Source: SZUA-309 sp965215995
GTDB taxonomy: Bacteria > Pseudomonadota > Gammaproteobacteria > Pseudomonadales > Azotimanducaceae
NCBI GenBank assembly: GCA_965215995.1
Contig: OZ244128.1
Location: 2,790,001-2,854,000 of the forward strand
Length of the DNA: 64,000 nucleotides
Reading direction: 5' to 3'
Shown one piece after another: positions 25,708 to 33,612 of this stretch. Every line of letters starts with the position of its first letter. The first letter of the stretch is position 1. A program made the position numbers and the translations under genes. The notes under the pieces are model-generated. The model made no database searches. It was given only the letters and a program-made list of their open reading frames with translations, and had not been told where the DNA came from.

Positions 25708-26664
25708 ATGACGATAGCAAGACCCCGGATGATCATCGACTGCGATCCTGGCCACGATGATGCGCTGGCTCTGCTGATGGCCAGCCACCTGGCGGATGTG
25801 GTGGGTATAACGACCGTGAGCGGCAACGCACCGCTTGAAGCAGTGACGCGAAATGCACGGGCGCTGGCAACGTTGATGGCTGGCCAGGTGCCCGTTCACG
25901 CCGGTGCCAGTCGAGCCCTGGCTGCCACGGAGGAAGACGAGGGTCGCCATGCGACCCACGTGCATGGTGCCAGCGGCATGGACGGGGTCGAACTGCCTCA
26001 GATTGCAGGCGAGGTCGGTGACTCCGCGGTGGCCTACCTTGTTGAAGCCAGTCGCCGGGAGAGTGGTCTGTGGCTGGTTGCCATCGGTCCGCTGACCAAC
26101 GTGGCGCTGGCTATCCAGGAGGATTCCGGATTTGCCGATCGCCTGGCCGGGATCAGCATCATGGGTGGCAGCACAAAAGGCGGCAACGTCACCGCCGCAG
26201 CGGAATTCAATATCTGGGCGGACCCGGAGGCAGCTGATGTGGTATTCCGCTCTGGCGCCGACATACGACTGTGTGGTCTGAATCTCACCCATCAGCTGAA
26301 GACCTCCGTGCAGTTGCTGAAGCGGATCCGGCTGCTGGCATCCAGGCGGGCCCGTCTGGCCGGAGAGGTGCTCGACTATCTGCATGACCGCATGCTGGAG
26401 CTGACGGGGGAAGCCGCGGCTGCGCTGCATGATCCCTGTGCCGTGCTGGCGGTGACGCACCCGGAGCTTTTCGAGTTTGCTCACCGGCCGATTGCGGTGG
26501 CGCTCGACGATCCGCTGACCCGGGGGATGACCGTGGTGGACGAGCGCTACTCCGGTAGGACGGGTCCGCACCAGGTTCAGGTGGCGTACCGAATCGATGC
26601 CAACGCGGCCTTCGGCCTGCTACTTGAGTCGCTGGCGGAGGATCCGGAGGCAGGGCTGCTATAG
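25708..26664 (+). CDS. Inosine-uridine-preferring nucleoside hydrolase family protein
   Basis: A 318-residue enzyme that hydrolyses the N-glycosidic bond of nucleosides. The calcium-binding DCDPGHDDALAL motif is near residue 11, and further family segments are VSGNAPLEAVTRNA, LVAIGPLTNVALA, IMGGSTKGGNVTAAAEFNIWADPEAA and HDPCAVLAVTHPE, with the Asp of HDPC completing the metal site. No signal peptide is seen, so salvage is cytosolic. An in-frame ATG at 25729 is possible but would remove only a short tail. A class II aldolase gene follows after 27 bases on the same strand. Confidence 0.93.
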   Translation: MTIARPRMIIDCDPGHDDALALLMASHLADVVGITTVSGNAPLEAVTRNARALATLMAGQVPVHAGASRALAATEEDEGRHATHVHGASGMDGVELPQIAGEVGDSAVAYLVEASRRESGLWLVAIGPLTNVALAIQEDSGFADRLAGISIMGGSTKGGNVTAAAEFNIWADPEAADVVFRSGADIRLCGLNLTHQLKTSVQLLKRIRLLASRRARLAGEVLDYLHDRMLELTGEAAAALHDPCAVLAVTHPELFEFAHRPIAVALDDPLTRGMTVVDERYSGRTGPHQVQVAYRIDANAAFGLLLESLAEDPEAGLL

Positions 26665-26697
26665 TGCCTGAAGGCAGGATCGAGCAGTGGGGTGGAG

Positions 26698-27447
26698 ATG
26701 GCTATTCGGGATTCGGTCAGTGAAGCAGAGTGGTCAGCGCGTCAGGACCTGGCTGCCTTCTATCGTCTGGTTGCCGGATATGGCTGGGATGACCTCCTGC
26801 TTGCCCACCTTTCCTGCCGGGTACCGGGTGAAGAGGCCTACCTGATCAATCCGTTCGGCCTGCTGTTCGAGGAGATTACGGCGTCGAGCCTGCTAAAAGT
26901 CGACTACACGGGGCAGAAGCTGCTCGATAGCGAGTACGACATTTCCCCGGAAGCGAATGTGATTCACGGAGCGCTGCTCAGCGCACGCGGTGATATCAAC
27001 AGTGTCGCGCACGTGCACACCATTGAAGGCACTGCAATCGCCAGCCGGGTTGAAGGCCTAAGAAACATCTCTCAGCAGTCGATGATCGTCGCTGGTTCTC
27101 TTGCTTATCACGACTATGAGGGGGTGGTGCTTGATCCGGCTGAAGCGCCGAGGCTTGCCGCGGATCTCGGTGAGGCGCGGCACATGATTCTACGCAACCA
27201 CGGCTTGCTGACCGTCGGTGCGACGGTGTCCCAGGCCTTTCAGGGTCTCTACAACCTGCAGCGGGCGTGCGAGGTCCAGGTCGCGGCAGAATCAGGCGAT
27301 GCGCCGTTGATTCACATCTCCGAGAAGATCATGGAGAAAACCACCGCCATGTTCGCCTCTGCTGCCGTAGCCGGGCCTGGCCCGGATCTGCTTTGGGATG
27401 CGCTGCTGCGCAGGCTGGATCGTACCCAGCCTGACTTCCGCAGCTGA
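26698..27447 (+). CDS. Class II aldolase/adducin family protein
   Basis: A protein of about 249 residues with the fold of L-fuculose/L-ribulose phosphate aldolases. Zinc-ligand histidines are visible in VAHVHTIEGTAIAS (HxH) and LRNHGLLTVG, and the phosphate-site region is HLSCRVPGEEAYLINPFG. Members without a sugar operon are often annotated only as adducin-like, and the substrate is not evident here. A GTG at 26692 is in frame; both candidate starts have only a GGGG/GGAG-like stretch close by. It may be cotranscribed with the nucleoside hydrolase. Confidence 0.88.
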   Translation: MAIRDSVSEAEWSARQDLAAFYRLVAGYGWDDLLLAHLSCRVPGEEAYLINPFGLLFEEITASSLLKVDYTGQKLLDSEYDISPEANVIHGALLSARGDINSVAHVHTIEGTAIASRVEGLRNISQQSMIVAGSLAYHDYEGVVLDPAEAPRLAADLGEARHMILRNHGLLTVGATVSQAFQGLYNLQRACEVQVAAESGDAPLIHISEKIMEKTTAMFASAAVAGPGPDLLWDALLRRLDRTQPDFRS

Positions 27448-27455
27448 AAGGGTTG

Positions 27456-28064
27456 CTAGCTTTCGGGGACGACCGTGCCACCCCGCACCGGAAATCCGGA
27501 CAGTGCTTCCGCGGCAACGGCGTTCAGCACTTCCTGCTGATTCTCCCGGTCCGAGTCCGAGATCTTCTTGCTGGCCACGCCATGAAACGCCGGGTTGTGG
27601 CTTGCCACGTCGAATATATCGACGGCCAGCTGGCCTTCGGTGTACTGCCTGACCCGGGTCTCCGTGCCGTAGTTGTAGCCGTAGTAGTAGCCGCGACGGG
27701 AGTAACCGGTGTGGAAGCTGGACGGATAGGTGTCCACCTTGATCTGATCCCGTGAGCCCACGGTAAAGCCGATGGCCATGCTGGCGGACTCCGGATCGCT
27801 GACCTCGTTATAGCCTTTGGTGTTCATGGCGATGCGGATGGACTCCATCAACCGGCCCTGCAGCATGGGGTTCACGGCCCCCTGTGCCTGGCTGACGGCC
27901 ATCGGGTTCTCGGAGATGAAGGCGTAGGTCTGATAACCGCTGAAGTCGATTTCCCGGTTGTAATCGTAGGTGCTCTCGATGCCACCGCTGGATGAGCAGC
28001 CGGTGACGATGAGCGCAAGTCCCAGTGAAGCGCCGCTGATGAGTGCGCGAGTAAGCATGGTCAT
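27456..28064 (-). CDS. DUF4136 lipoprotein
   Basis: About 200 residues. The signal peptide has lipobox LIVTGC followed by SSSGG, so it is probably anchored in the outer membrane. The mature part YDYNREIDFSGYQTYAF, a Tyr-rich RRGYYYGYNYG loop and GQLAVDIFD fit DUF4136, whose function is unknown. GAGGGG precedes two possible starts, ATG 28064 and ATG 28058; the latter has better spacing. It converges on the aldolase gene with eight bases between. Confidence 0.8.
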   Translation of the reverse strand: MTMLTRALISGASLGLALIVTGCSSSGGIESTYDYNREIDFSGYQTYAFISENPMAVSQAQGAVNPMLQGRLMESIRIAMNTKGYNEVSDPESASMAIGFTVGSRDQIKVDTYPSSFHTGYSRRGYYYGYNYGTETRVRQYTEGQLAVDIFDVASHNPAFHGVASKKISDSDRENQQEVLNAVAAEALSGFPVRGGTVVPES

Positions 28065-28172
28065 TTCCCCTCGGTTCGCTTGGGAGCGGATCTTAGCAGG
28101 GAATTGGCCGAACTGATTATCTGTGTCGATGAATCCGTCCGGTGCTGACCCACACATCTCATCGCAGCGCTC

Positions 28173-29102
28173 TCAGACCAGATCAGCGAGCGCCGTTTTG
28201 ATGTCCGGGTACTGGAATCTGTGCTCGAGGCGTGTGCTGACAGCCTGTTGGCCGTCGCAGACCAGGGTGGCCTGTTCTCCCAGCAGCGCGTTCAGAACGA
28301 AGCGTGGCGTGAACATCCAGGCAGGCCGACCGAGAGCGGCACCGGCTGCTTCGGCGAAATCGGCATTGCGGACCGGTGTTGGTGCGACCAGGTTGTAAAC
28401 ACCGCGACTGTCCGTCTCTTCGAGCAACGCCTCGAGAATGGCCGTAGCGTCGTGCAGGTGGATCCATGAAAGCCACTGGCTGCCCTTTGCAATAGGGCCG
28501 CCGACGAACAGCTTGAACGGCATGAGCATCTGGCCGAGCGCACCGCCGCCCCGGCCCAGCACCACGCCGAGACGGGCGATGATGGGGCGGACGTCTTCCC
28601 GTAGCTTGGTCAGAGGCGCCTCCCATTGCCGTGCCAGCTCGGCGAGAAAGTCATCGCCGCTGCCGCTGGCCTCAGTCACCACTTTGTTCCCCGTGCCGTA
28701 GAAACCGACGCCGGACGCTTGAATGAACACCGCTGGGGGTTGGCTTGCGGCGTTGGTCGAGGTCACCAGCGTCTCGGTTGGTATTACCCGCGAGGCGATC
28801 AGCTGCGCCTTGCGCTTGCTTGTCCAGCGCGGCCCGCCGATGGATTCCCCGCACAGATTGACCACCGCATGGCTCCCGGAGATCAGCGAGCTCAAGCTCG
28901 TTTCCGGACCGCCCTGTGGCAGCCAGTTGGCGAAGCTGACTGGGCCCACCGGCGGACGGGTGTGACCGCGGCTGAGGATTACCACATCATAGCCGGCACC
29001 GCCGAGCACGGCCGCCAGGCGGCGACCGATGAAGCCGCTGCCACCTGCGATCACGACTCTCGGTCGCGGTGGCGATTGGGTCTTTTCGTCGGGTCCGGTC
29101 AT
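28173..29102 (-). CDS. TIGR01777-family NAD-dependent epimerase (YfcH/SDR39U1-like)
   Basis: A 309-residue extended-SDR protein. The N-terminal VVIAGGSGFIGRRLAAVL is the nucleotide-binding loop. NLCGESIGGPRWTSKRKAQL and IQASGVGFYG are diagnostic for the TIGR01777/YfcH group, and the C terminus has the DUF1731-like QATLVCDGQQAVSTRLE. The role is unknown; the family is linked loosely to cell division and protochlorophyllide-type epimerases. An upstream in-frame start exists at 29192, but ATG 29102 fits the family length. It is divergent from tesB. Confidence 0.88.
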   Translation of the reverse strand: MTGPDEKTQSPPRPRVVIAGGSGFIGRRLAAVLGGAGYDVVILSRGHTRPPVGPVSFANWLPQGGPETSLSSLISGSHAVVNLCGESIGGPRWTSKRKAQLIASRVIPTETLVTSTNAASQPPAVFIQASGVGFYGTGNKVVTEASGSGDDFLAELARQWEAPLTKLREDVRPIIARLGVVLGRGGGALGQMLMPFKLFVGGPIAKGSQWLSWIHLHDATAILEALLEETDSRGVYNLVAPTPVRNADFAEAAGAALGRPAWMFTPRFVLNALLGEQATLVCDGQQAVSTRLEHRFQYPDIKTALADLV

Positions 29103-29227
29103 GCGGTCTCTGCAAAGGTTGATGATGAATGATGGGCATCCTTCGCTTAGGATTCGAACCCTTTTTTTAAAGCGGCTGGTTCCTGCCGGCAAAGGATAGT
29201 GTCCGAACAGACTGCAAGAGAGGTTTT

Positions 29228-30046
29228 ATGAGTCCTGGACTCGAGGAGTTGCTCGAACTGCTGACGCTCGAGCGTATCGATGAGAACCTGTTTCGTGCCT
29301 TTCATCCCAGAGATCGGGAGCATCGCCTCTATGGAGGGCAGATCATGGCACAGGCGCTCCGGGCAGCCGCACATACCGTCCCCGAGGACCGGCCCGTGCA
29401 CTCACTGCACGGTTACTTCCTGCGGCCGGGCGATCCGAAGATTCCTGCGCTCATCGACGTGGAGCGCATTCGCGATGGCCGCTCTTTCAGCACCCGGCGG
29501 GTAGTCGTGATTCAGCATGGTCAGGCGATCTTCAACATGGACACGTCCTTTCAGATCTCGGAGCCGGGTCTTGAACACCAGATCCCGATGCCCGACCGGC
29601 AGCCGCCGACCGAGGACATGGTGCCGGAAGAGATGCGGGACTGGACGTTCCTGGGTTGGCGCCACGATCACAAACGGCTGTCCTCGAACGAAGCCCAACC
29701 GCCCTGTCAGGATCTCTGGTTCAAGGCCAACGGGCGGGTGCCGGACGACCCGGTGCTGCACGCCTGTCTGGCTGTTTACGAATCGGATAACGCCCTGCTC
29801 GGCACTGCACGATTACCGCATCGGGAGGTGATGAACCGGGAGCGGATGCAGATGGCGAGCCTGGATCATGCCATGTGGTTTCACCACGGGGCCGTCAGCG
29901 ACTGGCGGGTGGATGAGTGGCTGCTCTATGCCCTGGACGCACCTTCCGGCTCTCAGGCGCGTGGCTACAATCGCGGCCTGCTGTTTTCGGAAGATGGCAA
30001 GCTGGTGGCGACCACGATGCAGGAAGGCTTGATGCGCCAGCGCTGA
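29228..30046 (+). CDS. tesB: Acyl-CoA thioesterase II
   Basis: A 272-residue double-hotdog thioesterase that hydrolyses medium- and long-chain acyl-CoA. The N-terminal hotdog includes RLYGGQIMAQALRAA and SLHGYFLRPGDP, the linker region DGRSFSTRRV is conserved, and the C-terminal hotdog has MASLDHAMWFH with the catalytic Asp. It is slightly shorter than E. coli TesB. The ATG has an AGAGG site six bases ahead. It converges on the ygiQ gene. Confidence 0.93.
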   Translation: MSPGLEELLELLTLERIDENLFRAFHPRDREHRLYGGQIMAQALRAAAHTVPEDRPVHSLHGYFLRPGDPKIPALIDVERIRDGRSFSTRRVVVIQHGQAIFNMDTSFQISEPGLEHQIPMPDRQPPTEDMVPEEMRDWTFLGWRHDHKRLSSNEAQPPCQDLWFKANGRVPDDPVLHACLAVYESDNALLGTARLPHREVMNRERMQMASLDHAMWFHHGAVSDWRVDEWLLYALDAPSGSQARGYNRGLLFSEDGKLVATTMQEGLMRQR

Positions 30047-30092
30047 GACGGCGCCTGCCCGGCAGATGTGGGGTGTCTGCGCCGGGTGCCGC

Positions 30093-32327
30093 TCAGGGTT
30101 GCTGCCTTCGTTTCCGGCGCTTCTTTACAGCGCGTCCCCCGCGACCGGGGTTGGTGGTCGGGGCGGTGTCACCGGCTTCCGCGCGAGCGTGTTGCGTTCG
30201 GAATGACTTGCGGCGACGGGTGGGCCGGTCAGCCTGCTTGCGCCGCCGCTGCCCTTCGCGGCTGTCCGTCCCGGCACCACGTGGCTGAAAGCTCGGCACC
30301 AGGTGTTTTTTACCATTGCCGATCAGATCGGCGCGGCCCATCTTGCGCAATGCGTCCCGCAGCAGGGGCCAGTTCTCCGGATCGTGATAGCGGAGAAAGG
30401 CCTTGTGCAACCGGCGTTGCCGGAGCCCCTTGGGCACCACCACTTCCTCGCTGTTCCGGCTGATCTTCTTCAGCGGGTTCCGACCGCTCATGTACATGGC
30501 TGTGGCGGTCGCCATTGGTGAAGGCAGGAAGGCCTGGACCTGGTCGGCCCGGAATCCATTCGCCTTCAGCCAGACCGCCAGCTCCAGCATGTCCTCGTCG
30601 GTCGTGCCGGGGTGGGCGGCGATGAAGTAGGGGATCAGATACTGCTCCTTTCCGGCCTCGGCAGAGAAGCGATCGAACATCTCCTTGAAGCGATAGTAGG
30701 TGTCCATGCCCGGTTTCATCATCTTCGACAACGGACCCTCGGAAAGGGCTTCCGGAGCAATCTTCAGGTAGCCACCCGTGTGCTGTTGAACAAGCTCACG
30801 AACGTATTCCGGCGACTCCACGGCCAGGTCGTAGCGCACGCCAGAGGCGATAAGCACTTTCTTGATGCCGGGAAGCTCACGTGCCTTTCTGTACAGGCTC
30901 AGCAACGGCGAGTGGTCCATGTTCAGATTGGGGCAGATGCCCGGGAAGACGCAGGAGGGACGCCGGCAGGCAGCCTCGATCGCAGGATCCTTGCAGGCGA
31001 GCCGGTACATGTTCGCGGTGGGCCCTCCCAGATCGGAGATCACCCCGGTGAAGCCCGGCACCTCGTCACGAACGGTTTCGATCTCTCTCAAAATCGATGC
31101 TTCGGAGCGGCTCTGGATGATCCGTCCCTCGTGCTCGGTGATGGAGCAGAAGGTGCAGCCACCGAAGCAGCCTCGTTGGATGGCGATGGAGAAGCGGATC
31201 ATCTCGTAAGCGGGAATCCGCGCGTCGCCGTAGCTAGGGTGTGGGCGGCGGGTGAACGGGAGCTCGTAGAGCCGATCCATCTCTTTCGTGCTGAGCGGAA
31301 TGGGCGGCGGGTTCAGCCAGACGTCCCGGTCACCGTGGCGCTGGACGAGCGCACGGGCATTACCCGGGTTGCTTTCGGTGTGCAGGATCCTCGACGCATG
31401 GGCGTAGAGCACCGGATCATCGCGTACGTTCTGATAGGCAGGCAGTCGGATGACGCTCCGGCCCCGATCTTCTGCCTTCACCTCCCGAACGAAACGCACG
31501 ACCTGCGCGTGGTCTTCCCCGACCGCTGATGGCGGCTGGGAGACCGGTTGCTCGGCATAGGGATCTTCCGGTGGGTTTAATCGGCCCGGTGCGTCCAGAT
31601 GGGTGGAATCAATTTCAATCCAGCCGGCGGGGGAGTTCTGCCGGGCGAATACGCTGCCGCGCAGGTCGGAGATCTCAGCCACTGGCTCGCCGCGGGAAAG
31701 TCGGTGCGCCAGATCGGCCAGCGCTCGTTCGGCATTTCCGTAAAGTAATAGGTCCGCCTTGGCATCGAGCAGCACAGAGCGGCGGACCTTCTCCGACCAG
31801 TAGTCGAAATGCGCGATTCGTCGAAGGCTCGCTTCGATCCCGCCGATCACGATGGGGACGCCTTTGAAGGCTTCACGCAGGCGCTGGCTGTAGACGATCA
31901 CGCTGCGGTCGGGTCGCTTGCCGCCAGCACCGTGCGGTGTGTAGGCGTCGTCACGGCGGATCTTCCGGTCCGCCGTGTAGCGGTTGACCATGGAGTCCAT
32001 GTTGCCGGCGGTCACGCCGAAGAACAGCGTCGGTCTGCCCAGCGCCTCGAAGGCCTCGGTGCTCGTCCAGTCAGGCTGGGCGATGATCCCGACGCGAAAG
32101 CCGTGCGCCTCGAGAAAGCGGCCGACGATGGCCATGCCGAAGCTGGGATGATCCACATAGGCGTCGCCAGTCACCAGAATCACATCGCAGGCATCCCAGC
32201 CGAGATCGTCCATCTCGGCGCGTGTCATGGGCAGAACGGGCGCGGGTGTCAGCCGGTGCGCCCAGTAGCGACGGTGACCGAACAGGTTCGGCGCCGTTCT
32301 GGCGTCGCTTGGGAGAGCGGCGGACAT
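30093..32327 (-). CDS. YgiQ family radical SAM protein
   Basis: A 744-residue radical SAM enzyme of unknown reaction. The iron-sulfur motif RGCFGGCTFCSI (CxxxCxxC) is near residues 385-392. The N-terminal domain has the cobalamin-like VILVTGDAYVDHPSFG region typical of YgiQ, the core includes SVIVYSQRLREAF and VIGGIEASLRR, and the C-terminal tail is very basic, rich in Arg and Lys. It starts five bases after the stop of the dioxygenase-Nudix gene, so the two are probably one transcript. It converges with tesB. Confidence 0.93.
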   Translation of the reverse strand: MSAALPSDARTAPNLFGHRRYWAHRLTPAPVLPMTRAEMDDLGWDACDVILVTGDAYVDHPSFGMAIVGRFLEAHGFRVGIIAQPDWTSTEAFEALGRPTLFFGVTAGNMDSMVNRYTADRKIRRDDAYTPHGAGGKRPDRSVIVYSQRLREAFKGVPIVIGGIEASLRRIAHFDYWSEKVRRSVLLDAKADLLLYGNAERALADLAHRLSRGEPVAEISDLRGSVFARQNSPAGWIEIDSTHLDAPGRLNPPEDPYAEQPVSQPPSAVGEDHAQVVRFVREVKAEDRGRSVIRLPAYQNVRDDPVLYAHASRILHTESNPGNARALVQRHGDRDVWLNPPPIPLSTKEMDRLYELPFTRRPHPSYGDARIPAYEMIRFSIAIQRGCFGGCTFCSITEHEGRIIQSRSEASILREIETVRDEVPGFTGVISDLGGPTANMYRLACKDPAIEAACRRPSCVFPGICPNLNMDHSPLLSLYRKARELPGIKKVLIASGVRYDLAVESPEYVRELVQQHTGGYLKIAPEALSEGPLSKMMKPGMDTYYRFKEMFDRFSAEAGKEQYLIPYFIAAHPGTTDEDMLELAVWLKANGFRADQVQAFLPSPMATATAMYMSGRNPLKKISRNSEEVVVPKGLRQRRLHKAFLRYHDPENWPLLRDALRKMGRADLIGNGKKHLVPSFQPRGAGTDSREGQRRRKQADRPTRRRKSFRTQHARAEAGDTAPTTNPGRGGRAVKKRRKRRQQP

Positions 32328-32332
32328 CGGTG

Positions 32333-33520
32333 TCAGTAGGCGTACTGGTCGATGCGTGATTGAGCCTGGGTCAGTCCCTTGCCGCGAACGGGCTTCGGAT
32401 CCAGCCAGTCAGCGAGCGCGGTTGCTTCATAGCCGAAGGCAGTGCGCTCTGCGGTCAGGTCCTCGATCGACACCCAGCGGGCGCCGGTGTAGGCGACGGG
32501 AAAACCTCTGCCGGGAAGTGTGTAGCCGTACACCCGGCAGAGATGATCCTCCTCCTCGTAATCGCCGACGTAGGAAAGCCAGGGCGGCTCGATGCCGATG
32601 TCCTGCACCAGCTGCTGCTTGAGCGGGGCGATGTAGTTACCCAGATCCCAGTCCGGGATGGCACGCTCATCCCATGTGTCGCCGCCGGGCAGCCCGTACC
32701 TGCCATTCTCCGTCACCAGAACTTCCTGGCCACGTGCGGAATTGCGGGTCAGCACGGCACGAGTCGAGAGAATCCGGCGGTTGGAGTGCACGGCGATCAG
32801 CTTCCTGCCGGATTCTGACAAGGCGTTGAACACATCGTCATCAAACAGGTAGTAGCCGGTGGCGGGCGGTGCGTTTGCACCGGCGTACTTGTTGAACAAA
32901 CCGACCCGATGCTGGCTTGAGGCATTGCCACTGGCGCGATGCCAGAGATACATGTTCATCAGCAGCAGGTCGCCGCGCTCGAGGCCGGGATCTACGTATG
33001 CATCCTCCGGCGGCTTCACTGGCGGGCGGACTTCCAGTGCGCCGGCCCCCTCGTCATGGATACGCTCGAGCTGATGTGAGCCCGGTGCGACGAAGAGCTG
33101 GCCGGTCGCTTCGTTGAAATCGGTGAAGGGGACGATGGTGAACAGCCAGTTCATGGAGGAGCCCACCGGGCGCCAGCGCTTGTAGTCGTTGTGGGATGGA
33201 AGACCGGCGCCACCCGGCGTGCGATCGTAGATCACGTAGGCGGTCAGCAGCGGATCGTCCTCAAGAAGATCCCGGGCTGCATCGACGATGGTCGGATGCT
33301 CCACGATGAAGGAAAGGTCGGGGTCCTTGAGGCTGTTGGTAGCCAGGGTGTAGCGACCCGGCTCCGGATAGTTCTGAGTATCGCCGGCGAGTGTCCCGTC
33401 GAGGGGGGGATTGCGGGCCAGGCCACGTTCCAGCCGGACCACTTCCTCTTCACTGATGGCCCCCTTCAACAACAGATAACCATCCGTCGAGTAACTTCTC
33501 TTCTGGGCTTCAGTCAGCAT
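32333..33520 (-). CDS. Phytanoyl-CoA dioxygenase-like protein fused to a Nudix-like domain
   Basis: A 395-residue two-domain protein. Residues 1-230 read as a PhyH-type Fe(II)/2-oxoglutarate dioxygenase: the iron ligands are the H-x-D in SHNDYKRW near residue 110 and the His in LYLWHRASGN near 192, with an Arg about 12 residues later. Residues 238-380 look like a Nudix fold (RAVLTRNSARGQEVLVTENG, YGLPGGDTW), but the Nudix box is degenerate: the usual REVxEExGI reads KQQLVQDIGI, so hydrolysis is doubtful. The ThDP enzyme gene lies upstream on the same strand and ygiQ downstream. I do not know of a described protein with this pairing. Confidence 0.75.
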   Translation of the reverse strand: MLTEAQKRSYSTDGYLLLKGAISEEEVVRLERGLARNPPLDGTLAGDTQNYPEPGRYTLATNSLKDPDLSFIVEHPTIVDAARDLLEDDPLLTAYVIYDRTPGGAGLPSHNDYKRWRPVGSSMNWLFTIVPFTDFNEATGQLFVAPGSHQLERIHDEGAGALEVRPPVKPPEDAYVDPGLERGDLLLMNMYLWHRASGNASSQHRVGLFNKYAGANAPPATGYYLFDDDVFNALSESGRKLIAVHSNRRILSTRAVLTRNSARGQEVLVTENGRYGLPGGDTWDERAIPDWDLGNYIAPLKQQLVQDIGIEPPWLSYVGDYEEEDHLCRVYGYTLPGRGFPVAYTGARWVSIEDLTAERTAFGYEATALADWLDPKPVRGKGLTQAQSRIDQYAY

Positions 33521-33612
33521 TCCCGTTTCCCCGCGCCTGCCGTAATCAGCCAGTGTACCAGCCGCTGTCGCCGAGGAAGAACGGTGCGGGATGCGGGCCC
33601 GGTCGCCTCTGA

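Noticed and set aside
29149..29161. AGGATTCGAACCC, resembling the T-arm of a tRNA on the minus strand
   Set aside because: No matching 5' acceptor strand, D-arm or anticodon arm could be placed at the required distances, and no CCA context is seen.
30047..30092. GC-rich hairpin between tesB and ygiQ as a terminator
   Set aside because: The stem is imperfect and no T run follows on either strand, so it cannot be called an intrinsic terminator.
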